Positions 1-9,960 of a DNA stretch of 64,000 bases are shown here, piece by piece; position 1 is the first letter of the stretch, and every line of letters starts with the position of its first letter. The notes below the pieces were generated by a model that had not been told where the DNA came from, searched no databases, and saw only the letters and a program-made list of their open reading frames with translations. The stretch comes from Chlorops oryzae (taxonomy: Eukaryota; Arthropoda; Insecta; Diptera; Chloropidae), in NCBI GenBank assembly GCA_020466095.1, contig CM035807.1:29761176-29825175 (forward strand). The letters run 5' to 3'. The position numbers were made by a program, and so were the translations under genes.

Positions 1-89
1 GATGGCGTAGATGAGGAAGATGACGAAGACATTTAAATTTAATTTAAAAAAAATTTTGTTCGCACGTGTGTATCACTTTGGAACTATAG

Positions 90-289
90 TTGCAAGCAGA
101 GTTCGAAAACAAACGAAACGATTCGCAATCGTTTGCTGAAAAGACCGAAACAAAAAGAATATTTTCAATCGTTTCGTACTCGAACACAAACGCAAGCGCA
201 AACTTTTCAAAGACAAAGAGCACAAACGGTACGTTTGCGCTTTCCCCTTATTTGGATTTGTTTCGTTTGTTTTCGAACTGTGGTTGCAA
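90..289. repeat. Short inverted-repeat pair (MITE-like)
   Basis: Arms at 90-119 and 260-289 are inverted copies with the core GTTCGAAAACAAACGAAAC, separated by about 140 bp rich in AACG/CGTTT words. The arms begin with TTGCAA. I could not find a target duplication, so the outer limits are uncertain. It is probably a small foldback or MITE relic. Confidence 0.45.
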
Positions 290-333
290 GGTCAGCCAAA
301 AGCGAAGTTAACGACAGTTGAAAATCTGATAAT

Positions 334-616
334 CAGGGCAACCAAAAATATTTAAATTGAGCCCTAAAAGTATACATTGCAATGGAAATTAAAAATTGCA
401 CTTGCAACTATAAAGAAACGCATTTAGAAGAATTAGCCTGTGGAACTTAGTTGCAGCCTTTTCATGATCCGTAAAATTCGATAACATATATCTTCATATA
501 TCCTTCTGAAAATGTGTATAAATTGGCGTATGTTCCAGAGTTCCAGCATCGGAAACATTTAAAAATATTGAAATGCATACTTTTAGGGCTCAATTTAAAT
601 ATTTTTGGTTGCCCAG
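334..616. mobile_element. hAT-type MITE, family 1 (CAGGGCAAC termini)
   Basis: This is a 283-bp element with inverted ends of about 40 bp (334-373 and 577-616), starting CAGGGCAACCAAAAATATTT on the left and its near-complement on the right. It is flanked by CTGATAAT (326-333) and CTGCTAAT (617-624), a 7/8 match that fits an 8-bp hAT-style target duplication. Related ends occur at 51274-51507 and 58345-58604. No coding capacity. Confidence 0.75.
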
Positions 617-668
617 CTGCTAATAAAAAAATAAATAAGTGTTCCCAGATTTTGTAAGTGTTCGGTTG

Positions 669-790
669 CAGTGGCAATAGCTAAATATTTCGCTGCCACA
701 GCATGCTTCTCTTTTCCACGTGCTATATACAGTTGTTAAAGCAGCGTAGCTCACATTGCAGGGATTAGGAAGAAGAAGAGTCAGACCTGT
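669..790 (+). repeat. Left terminal inverted repeat of the multi-gene element
   Basis: It pairs with 10984-11126 in inverted orientation at roughly 85% identity by eye. It starts AGTGGCAATAGC and ends near GTCAGACCTGTAG. Relative to the right copy a short stretch after the GCAAT is missing. Confidence 0.7.
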
Positions 791-921
791 AGATGGGCGG
801 AGATGTAAAGTCTTCCGTCAAATAAAATGGAAAACTTAACCAAATCAGCTATTGTTGTTAAGAACCGTTTTGTAAAATGAATCAAAACAATATATGAATA
901 ATTTGAATGGTTTTATTTTTT

Positions 922-1183
922 TTAAATATTCGGGTGCTTTTGTGCTATATGCGCACTATATATGTATAGTGTGGCGTGTGGGTCGAATTTCAACCCACAC
1001 CATATACATCCCCTGTCCAAAATTAATTTGGAATGGCTATGGATGTGGGTACTGGGCCATTGGGCATGCGTCCCGCAGAGGGGGCACACATATTCCCCTA
1101 CATTCGAACTGCTCATGAATAGCAAAGACTTCATTATAGACACAATTTCATTATCAGTCTCTTCGCAATGGAAGGCTGTGCGT
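922..1183 (-). pseudogene. 3' part of C2H2 zinc-finger gene, cut by the foldback transposon
   Basis: On the minus strand, 1183 down to the TAA at 924-922 is open and continues the frame of 8546-8700 once the foldback and one copy of its CTGTGCGT duplication are removed. It encodes two Cys/His clusters: CPLC followed by HIHSH, then CIWC followed by HIAQKH, probably atypical C2H2 fingers at the C-terminus. An AATAAA lies a few bases past the stop (about 910-915), as expected of a real 3' end. No family was recognised. The fused frame across the insertion is the main evidence that this was coding; the intact protein can no longer be made here. Confidence 0.6.
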
Positions 1184-1822
1184 TAGGCTGTCCCGAAAAA
1201 TATTTTTTTTGAGCTAGAGATTCGCCTCCGGTGTCAAAACTTGCGTAATTTTTCACAGATAACGAAACAGGTACAAAAAGTTCATTTAAATGTCATCTTG
1301 AGGGCTCTACCTCTCTTTGAAGTTTTCAATTTTTTCGTTTTTTTTCCGTCTTTTTTTGATAACTCTCCAGAAGTCACCCCTACAGACATATAATGTATGA
1401 CCAACTCCCATTATTTTTTTACCCCAAACATTTTTTTGAACAAACTTGCCCCATATCCCCGCTCCTTGAGGGGGTTCCCATTCAAAAATATTTTTTTTAT
1501 GAATTTTCTCCCCACCGTCCTAACTATCCCCAGGGTCCTGCTAGAGGGGTCAAATATATGAACGACCCCCCATTAACTTTGTCCCCCTAACATTTTGTCC
1601 GACCATACTGACCCTCTATCTCCCCTCCTTAGGGGGACACCCATACAAAACTACACTAATTTTATCAGAATTTCATACAAAATGGCTGCCACTACAGTCA
1701 AACCCCTCCTAGGGGGATAATATATATGACCGACCCCCATTATTTTTTTACCCCAAACATTTTCTTCAAACATACCTACCCTCCATCTCCCTTCCTTAGG
1801 GGGGTCCCCATACAAAAATAGG

Positions 1823-2291
1823 CTTAAATTAAAGAAAAATGCCTCACGAACTTCAACCTATAATATAGATGGCGTAGGAACAAGAACGAGCATGTTCAGT
1901 ATGCATATTCGAAAAATTTACAAAATTACCTTTTAAACGAGCCTAATATGAAGAATATTGGATTAGTTTTTGGTATGTTTTAATAATATGTTATAATTAT
2001 TACCTTTTTTTAAAACTGAATTTTTGGTTCCATCCCCTAACTGGCAAAATAATGACCCTAGAAAAAAAAAAAAAAAAATTTTCTAGTCAAATGCCGCAAA
2101 CCTCAATCTATGACGAGTTTTTTGAGGCTATAACCAATAATATCGGTTAGTGGTTTCTATTCATAAAATTAATTCAAAACAAATATTTTTTGAAACGCAT
2201 TATTCGCTGTTTTCACGTTCGTTTTTTAGGTCTTTGTATATCTCTCTCCGTCTGGATGCATGTAAAGACTCAAGACACGAACGTGTATTTT
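1823..2291. other. Unpaired loop of the foldback element
   Basis: AT-rich sequence between the two arms, with a poly-A run near 2068-2086. No ORF of note and no gene seen. Nothing here suggests a transposase, so the element is presumably mobilised in trans. Confidence 0.5.
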
Positions 2292-2405
2292 TTTGTATGG
2301 GGACCCCCCTAAGGAGGGGAGATGGAGGGTAGGTATGTTTGAAGAAAATGTTTGGGGTAAAAAAATAATGGGGGTCGGTCATATATATTATCCCCCTAGG
2401 AGGGG

Positions 2406-3123
2406 TGTTCGTTCTTCGCCGCCGCGTCGTAGCCGGGCCCTTAGAGCACGGCGAAATAATTCTTCTATTATCGCTTCCTTTTTCTCTCCTTTTGCCTCTT
2501 TGAAGTTCGAGTTCGAGCGAAAGCTGCTTTTCGATCGAAAAAAAGGCACTCGTTTAGTGGAAGGCGCCAACGAAACACGCGACCCCAAATTCAATCAAAA
2601 TTCTTAGTCCGAACGTCGAACGAGAAACAAAAGTTAAAAAAATCGCATAAGTAGTCTCGCCAAAAAAGTTCGTGCGCGCATCATCGCCCCCAATCAAAAA
2701 AAATAATTAAAACAAAACAAAAATCCAAATTCCTTTAAACAAAAAACAGAACAAAAAATACAATATGATTTAAAAGGAAATGCGAAATTAAAGAACGACC
2801 GAGAAATAATAAAGAAAAACAGTGAGTTTAATTAATAAAATTTTGAATAAAAAACCAAAAAAAAAAACAAAAAAGAAAAAAAAAAGGTGAAGTCAATTGA
2901 ATTGAAAAATCTTTAAACAAGGAAAATTAAAAGAAGAAAAATTAGTGAACTTAGAAGAAGAAAAATTAGTGAACTAAGAAACAAAAAAAAAAGAAAATTC
3001 CACACAAAAAAACCCAACCAAAAATCATATTCGCGCCGCGCAATCCACCAAAAGGCCCCAATTCAACATCTGCGAGCCCAACGAGAAACAGGTACGTGCC
3101 CTTCATCCTTTAAAAAACAAACA
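2406..3123 (+). repeat. 5' LTR of BEL element
   Basis: A TG...CA-bounded direct repeat matching 6244-6963. It is very A-rich in its second half and contains a duplicated GAAGAAGAAAAATTAGTGAA unit around 2930-2975. Differences from the 3' copy are mostly homopolymer length plus a substitution near the end (TTTAAAAAAC versus TTTAAAGAAC). Confidence 0.93.
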
Positions 3124-4355
3124 TTTGGCGATCCTGCCAGGAGACTGGAGTTCTGGTGGACCATATCATCCAAAAAAGGTCGAAAAAATCCGCCACGTGT
3201 GTGTCAGCATTGACCGACATTTGCCCTCGAGCAAAGTCAAGGGCAACACGATCAAAACGCGTGACACATATCGCTGCGTGGATTCACCTTTTCCTTTCCT
3301 ACACACATCGTTCTCTCTCGCTCGCACACCCGTGCCACGTTTGGTGGTGGTTTTGTGCACAACGAACAGCAGCATCAAAGCCTTAAAATATTTTTTTTCT
3401 TATTGCATTCCCTTGTGGTGATCTGCGAAAGTAAAGCGCTTTGGTTTTTTTTTCATCCATCACTTCACTTACAGCGCGTAGCGATCACGCCTGTACATAC
3501 ATATCAATTTCATACGTAACACTTGATGTGTTGGTCACTAGACTGCATCGAACATCAAACGTGTTGAGCGTAGTTTGTACGACGAACCTGCCAACGTTGT
3601 TGAAGTCGCGGCTCGCCTGCAATCACTCACACGCACACGTTTTCGTTTACGTTCATAACTGGTCGCCGCAGTGATAAGGCAGTTGAAGCGTCGCTCTGTC
3701 GCTCGGTCGCTTTGTGGTTCTGTCGATCACTATACTCGCATCGTGTCTCCTCTGCTTGTGCGCTGCTGACGCTGTCGGCGCTTTGCATGTAAACAATATT
3801 AGACAAAATTCCTATGCCTTTGACGAGTGGCGTATTGAAATTTTTAAATATTGCAATTTTTTTTTGGATTTGGATTTGATTTTAATAAATTTATTAATTC
3901 ATCTGGATATTTTAATATTGAATTTGGGGTTGCAAGAATCTTGTGGGGGTGTTGCGAAAATAAAAGGCTGGAACTGGAAGTGCGCTACCGTCGGCATCGG
4001 TCCCACTATATTGCTACGATTTTCCTCCTCAACATACATTTATATTGCAGTACAGGAATTAATAACGATTCGCTACCAAGGCAGCAATACCTACGTTTGA
4101 TTGCGTCTGATTTTGCGGCGCTCATCCGACGTCAAGCCTCGTTTTACCCTACGACCGGTTTTTTCCGCACCTGACCACGGTTGTGCCACTATTTAATTTT
4201 GTGTTGTCATCGAAAATTTCTGCATTTAATGAAATTAAATTTACGCGTGGGCGACTATATTCGTTAATTGTGCTGAGATATTATTCGACATTTTTCATCT
4301 TTATTCCGGAAGCGCTGCACCTGATTTGCGATACCATTTCATCAAAGCTATCAAC
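3124..4355 (+). other. BEL 5' leader with tRNA primer-binding site
   Basis: The sequence TGGCGATCCTGCCAGGA at 3126-3142 lies immediately after the LTR and has the TGG start expected for a tRNA 3' CCA end; I did not match it to a specific tRNA. The remaining 1.2 kb has only short overlapping ORFs and is read as an untranslated leader. Confidence 0.6.
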
Positions 4356-6227
4356 ATGTCCTTCGACTTTCAATTTAATGATGCCGTGGAGCAACTTAAG
4401 AGCTTCTGCGACATGGTTATACACTCCGATCCCTTGAAACAAACGCAATCACTCATAGAAGTTGAAGACGAAGACATTATTTCTTATTGGGAAAGCGTTC
4501 ATAACGCTTACAGCGCTGCTCGCTTCCATGAGGAATGGTCTGCCGAGGCTACTGCGCGCGCTCAGGTGACCTACAACGAATGTCGTGATCTCAAAATAAT
4601 AGCTCGAGCACGACTTAGGGACATGCTAAAGATCCACGTTCGAAATCGTCCACCGCTCTCCAGCACACACGAGCCTCCACAGTTCTCTCCGGCGCCTCCA
4701 TCTTATAATTTTATCAAAGTAAAACCCCAGCGTTGCCCCAACTGTCTCGCTCTTTGTGATCAAGAATCAAAATGTTCTACCAACTTTAACTGTACGAAGT
4801 GCCAACAACGACATCACACTTTGTTGCCTTTTACGAGCGCGGCTGCAACACCGGACACGAAAGTTTCTACCCCCTCTTTGACATCTCCTCCAGAGATGGG
4901 CCCGTCTCCGACGAGCCAACCGCCGCATTTCCATGCGCCACCAGAGGCTTCGAGCTCCGTGAGCATCCCCTCCACCTCACAGGCACACACGCACGTCTCC
5001 ATCGGCCTAACACAGGTGCTTTTGCCAACGGCCTTCGCACAAATTTTACATAATGGAGAACGATTCGTTGTCCGGGCGCTTTTAGATCAAGGTTCGCAGA
5101 GTACATTTTTGACCGAACGAATGCAGCTGCCGTTGAATTTGCCACCGATCCACAAAATCTGCAACGTATCTGGCATGGGTGGCCAATGCACCCACATCGC
5201 GAAAAAGGAATGCATCATCACGCTCGCATCGCCTCGTTCTTCGTTCGAGGAGGAAATCGACGCCGTGGTGTTGCCGAAATTGACCAATTGGCTTCCAGCC
5301 AAAAGGGTCTCCAATTTGGATCCCCACGAGATCTCATCGTTGGAGCTCGCCTATCCCCGTTTTATGAATCCAGCCCGCATCGATATGGTCATCGGGTCTG
5401 ATATCATGCCAAAACTACTGCGGCCGGGCGTCAAGATGAATGTCAGAGGAAGCCTAATTGCCCAAAATTCCGTCTTCGGTTGGTATTTGAGTGGGCCCAT
5501 CGCCAGCGAAACCACCGGCGCGTTTACGACGCAGGTCTCCTCCGGAGACCCCCAAGAGTCACTCCACGAGTCGCTCAAAACATTACGGGAGCAGGAAGAA
5601 ATTACGACCTCCCCTCCTCCTCTTCCAGAGGCCACATACACTGAAGAAGTTTATTCCCGAACCACTATTAGAAATTCGGATGGTAGATACGTCGTGCACC
5701 TACCATTTAAGGATAAATTTTTCAGAGCCGCTCTTCGCTTGGGCTCGTCCCGATTTGGAGCGCTGATGCAGTATAGGAGCTTGGAGACAAGGCTCGCAAA
5801 GCAGCCATTTATGCGCCACGCCTATAGTTCTGTTCTGTCTGAATACATCGCCTCCGATCATATGGGGCCACGCCCTGATTTTGCAATTATACGAGAAAAT
5901 CATTTCTTTTCGTTCCATCACCCTCACCATGCCGTAATGCAGCCGGAAAGTACATCTACAAAGACTCGTAGCATGGAAAGATCGTCGGTCTACGTGGTGC
6001 GCGCCCAAGTGCACAGGCTGGGTCGGTGTCGCCGATTTCGGCAATGGGATCCAGGAAAACGCCGCCTCGATCAATCATCTATCGGGATCGGACGCCTCCA
6101 ATCCCGGGAGCGACAACATCGCCGCTCCAGCTCCAACCGGCGCCGAACAAGTGAGAGAAACCCTGCGCGAATTCTACGAACTTTTGCGGCAGAGGGAAAG
6201 ATAAGGGAGAAAAATATGGTTGCGTAG
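4356..6227 (+). CDS. BEL/Pao Gag-protease polyprotein, RT core to integrase deleted
   Basis: This 623-aa frame begins at an ATG in context AACATGTCC; an in-frame ATG 30 bases upstream is also possible. Around residues 125-160 is the BEL-type cysteine/histidine zinc knuckle (CPNCLALCD ... CTKCQQRHHTLLPF). A retropepsin-like domain (DUF1758 type) follows, with catalytic-loop signature LLDQGSQSTFL near residue 245 and a second-lobe segment VIGSDIMPKLLRPG. After an acidic Pro-rich linker comes the start of the reverse-transcriptase region (DGRYVVHLPFK, then HHAVMQPESTSTKTRS). The characteristic palm motifs that should follow are missing: the frame jumps into unrelated Arg-rich sequence and stops just before the 3' LTR. 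Full BEL polyproteins are far longer, so this copy cannot retrotranspose alone. Confidence 0.88.
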   Translation: MSFDFQFNDAVEQLKSFCDMVIHSDPLKQTQSLIEVEDEDIISYWESVHNAYSAARFHEEWSAEATARAQVTYNECRDLKIIARARLRDMLKIHVRNRPPLSSTHEPPQFSPAPPSYNFIKVKPQRCPNCLALCDQESKCSTNFNCTKCQQRHHTLLPFTSAAATPDTKVSTPSLTSPPEMGPSPTSQPPHFHAPPEASSSVSIPSTSQAHTHVSIGLTQVLLPTAFAQILHNGERFVVRALLDQGSQSTFLTERMQLPLNLPPIHKICNVSGMGGQCTHIAKKECIITLASPRSSFEEEIDAVVLPKLTNWLPAKRVSNLDPHEISSLELAYPRFMNPARIDMVIGSDIMPKLLRPGVKMNVRGSLIAQNSVFGWYLSGPIASETTGAFTTQVSSGDPQESLHESLKTLREQEEITTSPPPLPEATYTEEVYSRTTIRNSDGRYVVHLPFKDKFFRAALRLGSSRFGALMQYRSLETRLAKQPFMRHAYSSVLSEYIASDHMGPRPDFAIIRENHFFSFHHPHHAVMQPESTSTKTRSMERSSVYVVRAQVHRLGRCRRFRQWDPGKRRLDQSSIGIGRLQSRERQHRRSSSNRRRTSERNPARILRTFAAEGKIREKNMVA

Positions 6228-6243
6228 CGCAAGGCGGGCAGTA

Positions 6244-6963
6244 TGTTCGTTCTTCGCCGCCGCGTCGTAGCCGGGCCCTTAGAGCACGGCGAAATAATTC
6301 TTCTATTATCGCTTCCTTTTTCTCTCCTTTTGCCTCTTTGAAGTTCGAGTTCGAGCGAAAGCTGCTTTTCGATCGAAAAAAAGGCACTCGTTTAGTGGAA
6401 GGCGCCAACGAAACACGCGACCCCAAATTCAATCAAAATTCTTAGTCCGAACGTCGAACGAGAAACAAAAGTTAAAAAAATCGCATAAGTAGTCTCGCCA
6501 AAAAAGTTCGTGCGCGCATCATCGCCCCCAATCAAAAAAAATAATTAAAACAAAACAAAAATCCAAATTCCTTTAAACAAAAAACAGAACAAAAAATACA
6601 ATATGATTTAAAAGGAAATGCGAAATTAAAGAACGACCGAGAAATAATAAAGAAAAACAGTGAGTTTAATTAATAAAATTTTGAATAAAAAACCAAAAAA
6701 AAAAACAAAAAAGAAAAAAAAAAAAGGTGAAGTCAATTGAATTGAAAAATCTTTAAACAAGGAAAATTAAAAGAAGAAAAATTAGTGAACTTAGAAGAAG
6801 AAAAATTAGTGAACTAAGAAACAAAAAAAAAAGAAAATTCCACACAAAAAAACCCAACCAAAAATCATATTCGCGCCGCGCAATCCACCAAAAGGCCCCA
6901 ATTCAACATCTGCGAGCCCAACGAGAAACAGGTACGTGCCCTTCATCCTTTAAAGAACAAACA
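6244..6963 (+). repeat. 3' LTR of BEL element
   Basis: Direct copy of 2406-3123. It is preceded by the purine-rich stretch GCGCAAGGCGGGCAGTA, which may act as polypurine tract. The flank just after it (AATGGTTTGACTG) resumes the foldback right arm. Confidence 0.93.
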
Positions 6964-7377
6964 AATGGTTTGACTGTAGTGACAGCCATTTTGTATGAAA
7001 TTCTGATAAAATTAGTGTAGTTTTGTATGGGTGCCCCCCTAAGGAGGGGAGATAGAGGGTCAGTATGGTCGGACAAAATGTTAGGGGGACAAAGTTAATG
7101 GGGGTCGGTCATATATTTGACCCCTCTAGCAGGACCCTGGGGATAGTTAGGACGTTGGGGGAAAATTCAAAAAAAAAATTTTTGTATGGGAACCCCCTCA
7201 AGGAGCGGGGATATGGGGAAGTTTGTTCAAAAAAATGTTTGGGGTAAAAAAATAATGGGGTTGGTCATACATTATATGTCTGTAGGGGTGACTTCTGGGG
7301 AGTTATCAAAAAAAGACGGAAAAAAACGAAAAAATTGAAAACTTCAAAGAGAGGTAGGCCCTCAAGATGACATTTAA

Positions 7378-8429
7378 CCCTTAAACCTTTTTTTTTTAAA
7401 TAATGCAAAAAAGGAGCCGCAATAATTTTTTCTAGACTAAAAAACGACATTCTAAACACTTCTGCATTATTAGTTTTTTAATTTACCTTACCGTTTAGCC
7501 TCCAGGTGAGAAAAGATGAAATATGCCTCGGGGCATAATTGTCGGTTTAAGTGAAAAAATACAATCAGATAGAAATTTTCATTTTGATGGATTTAATTAG
7601 AAAAAGAGATGAAGATGTGAAAAAAAAATAAACAAAAGATTATTTTTTTGAATGATAATCAAAAAACAATTTTTAGAGGTAGAGCAACACAAATGTCGTT
7701 GCATACCTTGCAAACACATTGAGTTTGTGATTTGCATTTGCATTTTTACAAAGTTGTTTACCACCTGCCTTCGGTAGCCAAACTGGAAGGTGGTTGAAGC
7801 CATCATAGCGCACATCAGCGACTGGATGAATGGCTCGAGACCAACAGGAACAACATGACCAAGTACCGGAGTTGATGGTCGTGAAGTTGAAGGTGATGAT
7901 GGATCACGTGGAGTTTTCTTCGTCGGCCAACAGTGTGCGAATTATATTTGATGAGGCCAGCAGCAATTTGTTCACGAAATTGCGGCAACTGCTCAATTTC
8001 ATTAACTGCATCAAGGGGAAAAAATATCACGTAAACCGACAAATTATGCCTTGAGGCATAATTCAATTTTTCAAGAAACTCGCACAAAACAATTTTTTTC
8101 GAATCAAATCTATATGAAATTAAAGTTGGATAACTTACCTTTATGAAAAAAAATTATCAAACGGTAACAACTTGTTTGGTTGAAAAGTATATTGTGTTGA
8201 AAAGCACAAATTTTTTTTTAGAAAATGCGGTGTTGATTTGACGGATGCTCACACACAATGGCTATAGGCGCCAAACTGGACGTCATTTGCATATGATGTC
8301 TCAGGATAAAATTCATCAAATGTACTAGCAACACTATTATACTTATATTGATATCATATAACTTTACCTATGTGTTCAAAAAGTGACTTTTGTGAGTTAT
8401 GCCTGGAGGCCGTGTGAAAGGTTAGAGGG
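7378..8429. mobile_element. Non-autonomous piggyBac-like element with TTAA duplication
   Basis: The 1052-bp element starts CCCTTAAACCTTT and ends AAAGGTTAGAGGG, an imperfect terminal inverted repeat. TTAA flanks both sides (7374-7377, 8430-8433). Subterminal inverted words GCCTCCAGG (about 7498-7506) and CCTGGAGGC (about 8402-8410) follow, as in piggyBac-type ends. The opposite arm of the host foldback (about 1285-1303) has the site with a single TTAA and no insert. Internally there are diverged repeats of a word like TATGCCTYGGGGCATAATT and no transposase ORF, so it depends on a transposase in trans. Confidence 0.85.
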
Positions 8430-8545
8430 TTAAATGAACTTTTTGTACCTGTTTCGTTATCTGTGAAAAATTACGCAAGTTTTGACACCGGAGGCGAATC
8501 TCTAGCTCAAAAAAAATATTTTTCGGGACAGCCTACTGTGCGTAC

Positions 8546-9082
8546 GAGCTCTTTTACTTTATCCTCGTTTTTTCTTAAAATTTGCAATTTTTCGATTGGA
8601 GTTGCAGCTTCGAACGCATCGCGGTCTACTGTTTCCACCACTTCTTCTAATGGGCTTACTAGTGGGCCCCTATAGTGCGGATTCAGCAGTCGCGTTCCTG
8701 CAATAAACATAAAACATTGTTTCACAAATGAAATGCAATATTTGTTGGGGATGTGTTAGCCGGGAGTGCGGACGATGTCATATCAGGGAGCGTGGACGAT
8801 GTCATATCAGGGAGCGTGGACGATGTCATATCAGGGAGCGTGGACGATGTCTTGGCCGGGAGCGCCAACGATGTCTTGGCTGGAGGAGACTGGTGAAGTG
8901 TTTTTTTTCTTGTGGTTAGTAGTTTTTAAATGCTGGTTAAGGTTTCCAATATTCGAAAAGGTTTTGTTGCAACTATGGCAAACTACTGGGCTTGCGTGGG
9001 TTTTATAATGCTTAATTGCATGGCGAAATGTGGAGAATTCCTTATCGCAACATTCATGCATGCATGCATGTCTTTTGGCCAT
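8546..9082 (-). pseudogene. 5' part of C2H2 zinc-finger gene with repeat-borne stops
   Basis: Starting at the ATG at 9082, the frame encodes two classic C2H2 fingers: CMHECCDKEF...HYKTH (C-x4-C-x12-H-x3-H) and CHSCNKTFSNIGNLNQH...H (C-x2-C-x12-H-x5-H). A Ser/Pro-rich tail runs into 24-bp tandem repeats encoding a QDIVxAPG-like unit. There the frame meets three TGA codons, one per repeat, and a TAA, yet the same frame stays open from about 8725 down to the foldback boundary and continues at 1183-922. Either an intron removes the stops (a plausible acceptor TTTTATGTTTATTGCAG ends at 8700) or the gene has decayed. The foldback at 8537 separates its 3' end. Likely a nuclear DNA-binding protein; no family recognised. 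Confidence 0.55.
8761..8885. repeat. 24-bp coding minisatellite in the zinc-finger gene
   Basis: About five copies of a 24-bp unit (GATGTCATATCAGGGAGCGT plus GGAC). The first three carry TATCA where the outer copies read TTGGC; on the minus strand this turns Gly-Gln into stop-Tyr. The unit length keeps the frame, so one early stop could have spread by repeat expansion. Confidence 0.8.
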
Positions 9083-9960
9083 TTTTGCGAAACGAAACCA
9101 CGTCCTTTTCCAAAAATAATGAATGCCGCACTGACACAAAATTAATGAAAGAAAATCGATTGGTACAATGATGAAATTATGATTATTAAGGCAAAGGGAT
9201 TTCCATGCAAAAAAAATTATTTTTGTCAGTTTAGGACTGTTAGAACTGTGAAGGACTGTGAAATTGTTAAAGAGCAATTATTTGGAAGAATCTTTTTAAA
9301 ATCCTTCAACAAATAACACATCACTACTATAAATTAATGTTCTCTCTCTCATAAATCATTTACATAATGGTTTCTTAATGTTATTACAATTATTATATGT
9401 TTCACTTACATTTAAATACTTTATTCGAAATCAAAACGAATCGGCGACGAACAAATTGAATTTACGCGAATTCGCGAAAGATCCAAAATAAATTAAATTT
9501 TGTTGATACAAACGGTATCTTCGAAGCACAATAATTATTTTATATCTATATTTATAGCTATAAAAAATTGTATTTTTTAAAACTTTGAGCTTTAGGCGCT
9601 TTAGAATTTCGCAATGCGGAAATCTCGACTATCGTCAACGAAACTTTGAAGCGGAAAGGCGAATAACGGCTGGATGGCAGTGTTGCAAATCAAATTTCAA
9701 ATTTCCCGCGGAAACCAAAGCATTTTAATCACTTCCGTTAACTTGCCATATTGGATAGTTGCATTAGTAGCCATTATGAGCCACATATTTCCAAGGCCCC
9801 TCACCCGTCCCGGTATTTTTTTCCCGCCATAGCAAATTGTCAGTTGTAGTATTGTATGGTGATTACCTAAGTGAAAAACACCCATTTTGGTGTCTAGCCA
9901 AGACCGCTGTGAAAAGCGCCAAAATGTAAACGACTTCTAATAGATTTTTTTATATGAAAT
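9083..9960. other. Spacer between PHD and zinc-finger genes
   Basis: AT-rich, with a GC-richer patch at 9580-9950 that may hold the promoter or 5' exon of the zinc-finger gene. A 62-codon minus-strand frame at 9697-9885 shows no recognisable domain. No other gene supported. Confidence 0.4.

Larger units (their letters stand above)
2406..6963 (+). mobile_element. BEL/Pao LTR retrotransposon, internally deleted
   Basis: Two long direct repeats, 2406-3123 (718 bp) and 6244-6963 (720 bp), start TGTTCG and end AACAAACA. They differ only at a few sites and in A-run lengths, so insertion is recent. A primer-binding site begins two bases after the 5' LTR (TGGCGATCCTGCCAGGA). The insertion site in the foldback right arm is AGGGG on the left and AATGG on the right; the intact site in the opposite arm (about 1702-1712, complement) reads AGGGG once, consistent with a degenerate 5-bp duplication. 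The interior is only 3.1 kb because most of pol is missing. Confidence 0.92.
1184..8537. mobile_element. Foldback-type DNA transposon with perfect 8-bp target duplication
   Basis: The element starts TAGGCTGTCCCGAAAAATAT at 1184 and ends with the complement at 8537. CTGTGCGT flanks both sides (1176-1183, 8538-8545), an exact 8-bp duplication. The left arm is about 640 bp (1184-1822). The right arm is the same sequence inverted, but split by a piggyBac-like element (7378-8429) and a BEL element (2406-6963) before finishing near 2292. A loop of about 470 bp (1823-2291) joins the arms, so the original was about 1.75 kb. The arms hold repeated palindromic words of the type CCCCTCCTTAGGGGG followed by CCCATACAAAA. 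The 8-bp duplication fits hAT- or P-like transposition; no transposase is present. Confidence 0.85.

Noticed and set aside
1..36. Acidic open frame ending at TAA (DGVDEEDDEDI)
   Set aside because: Only 11 codons are visible at the window edge; it could be an acidic C-terminus but cannot be supported.
5351..6074. Minus-strand frames inside the BEL polyprotein
   Set aside because: Antisense shadows of the gag-protease frame.
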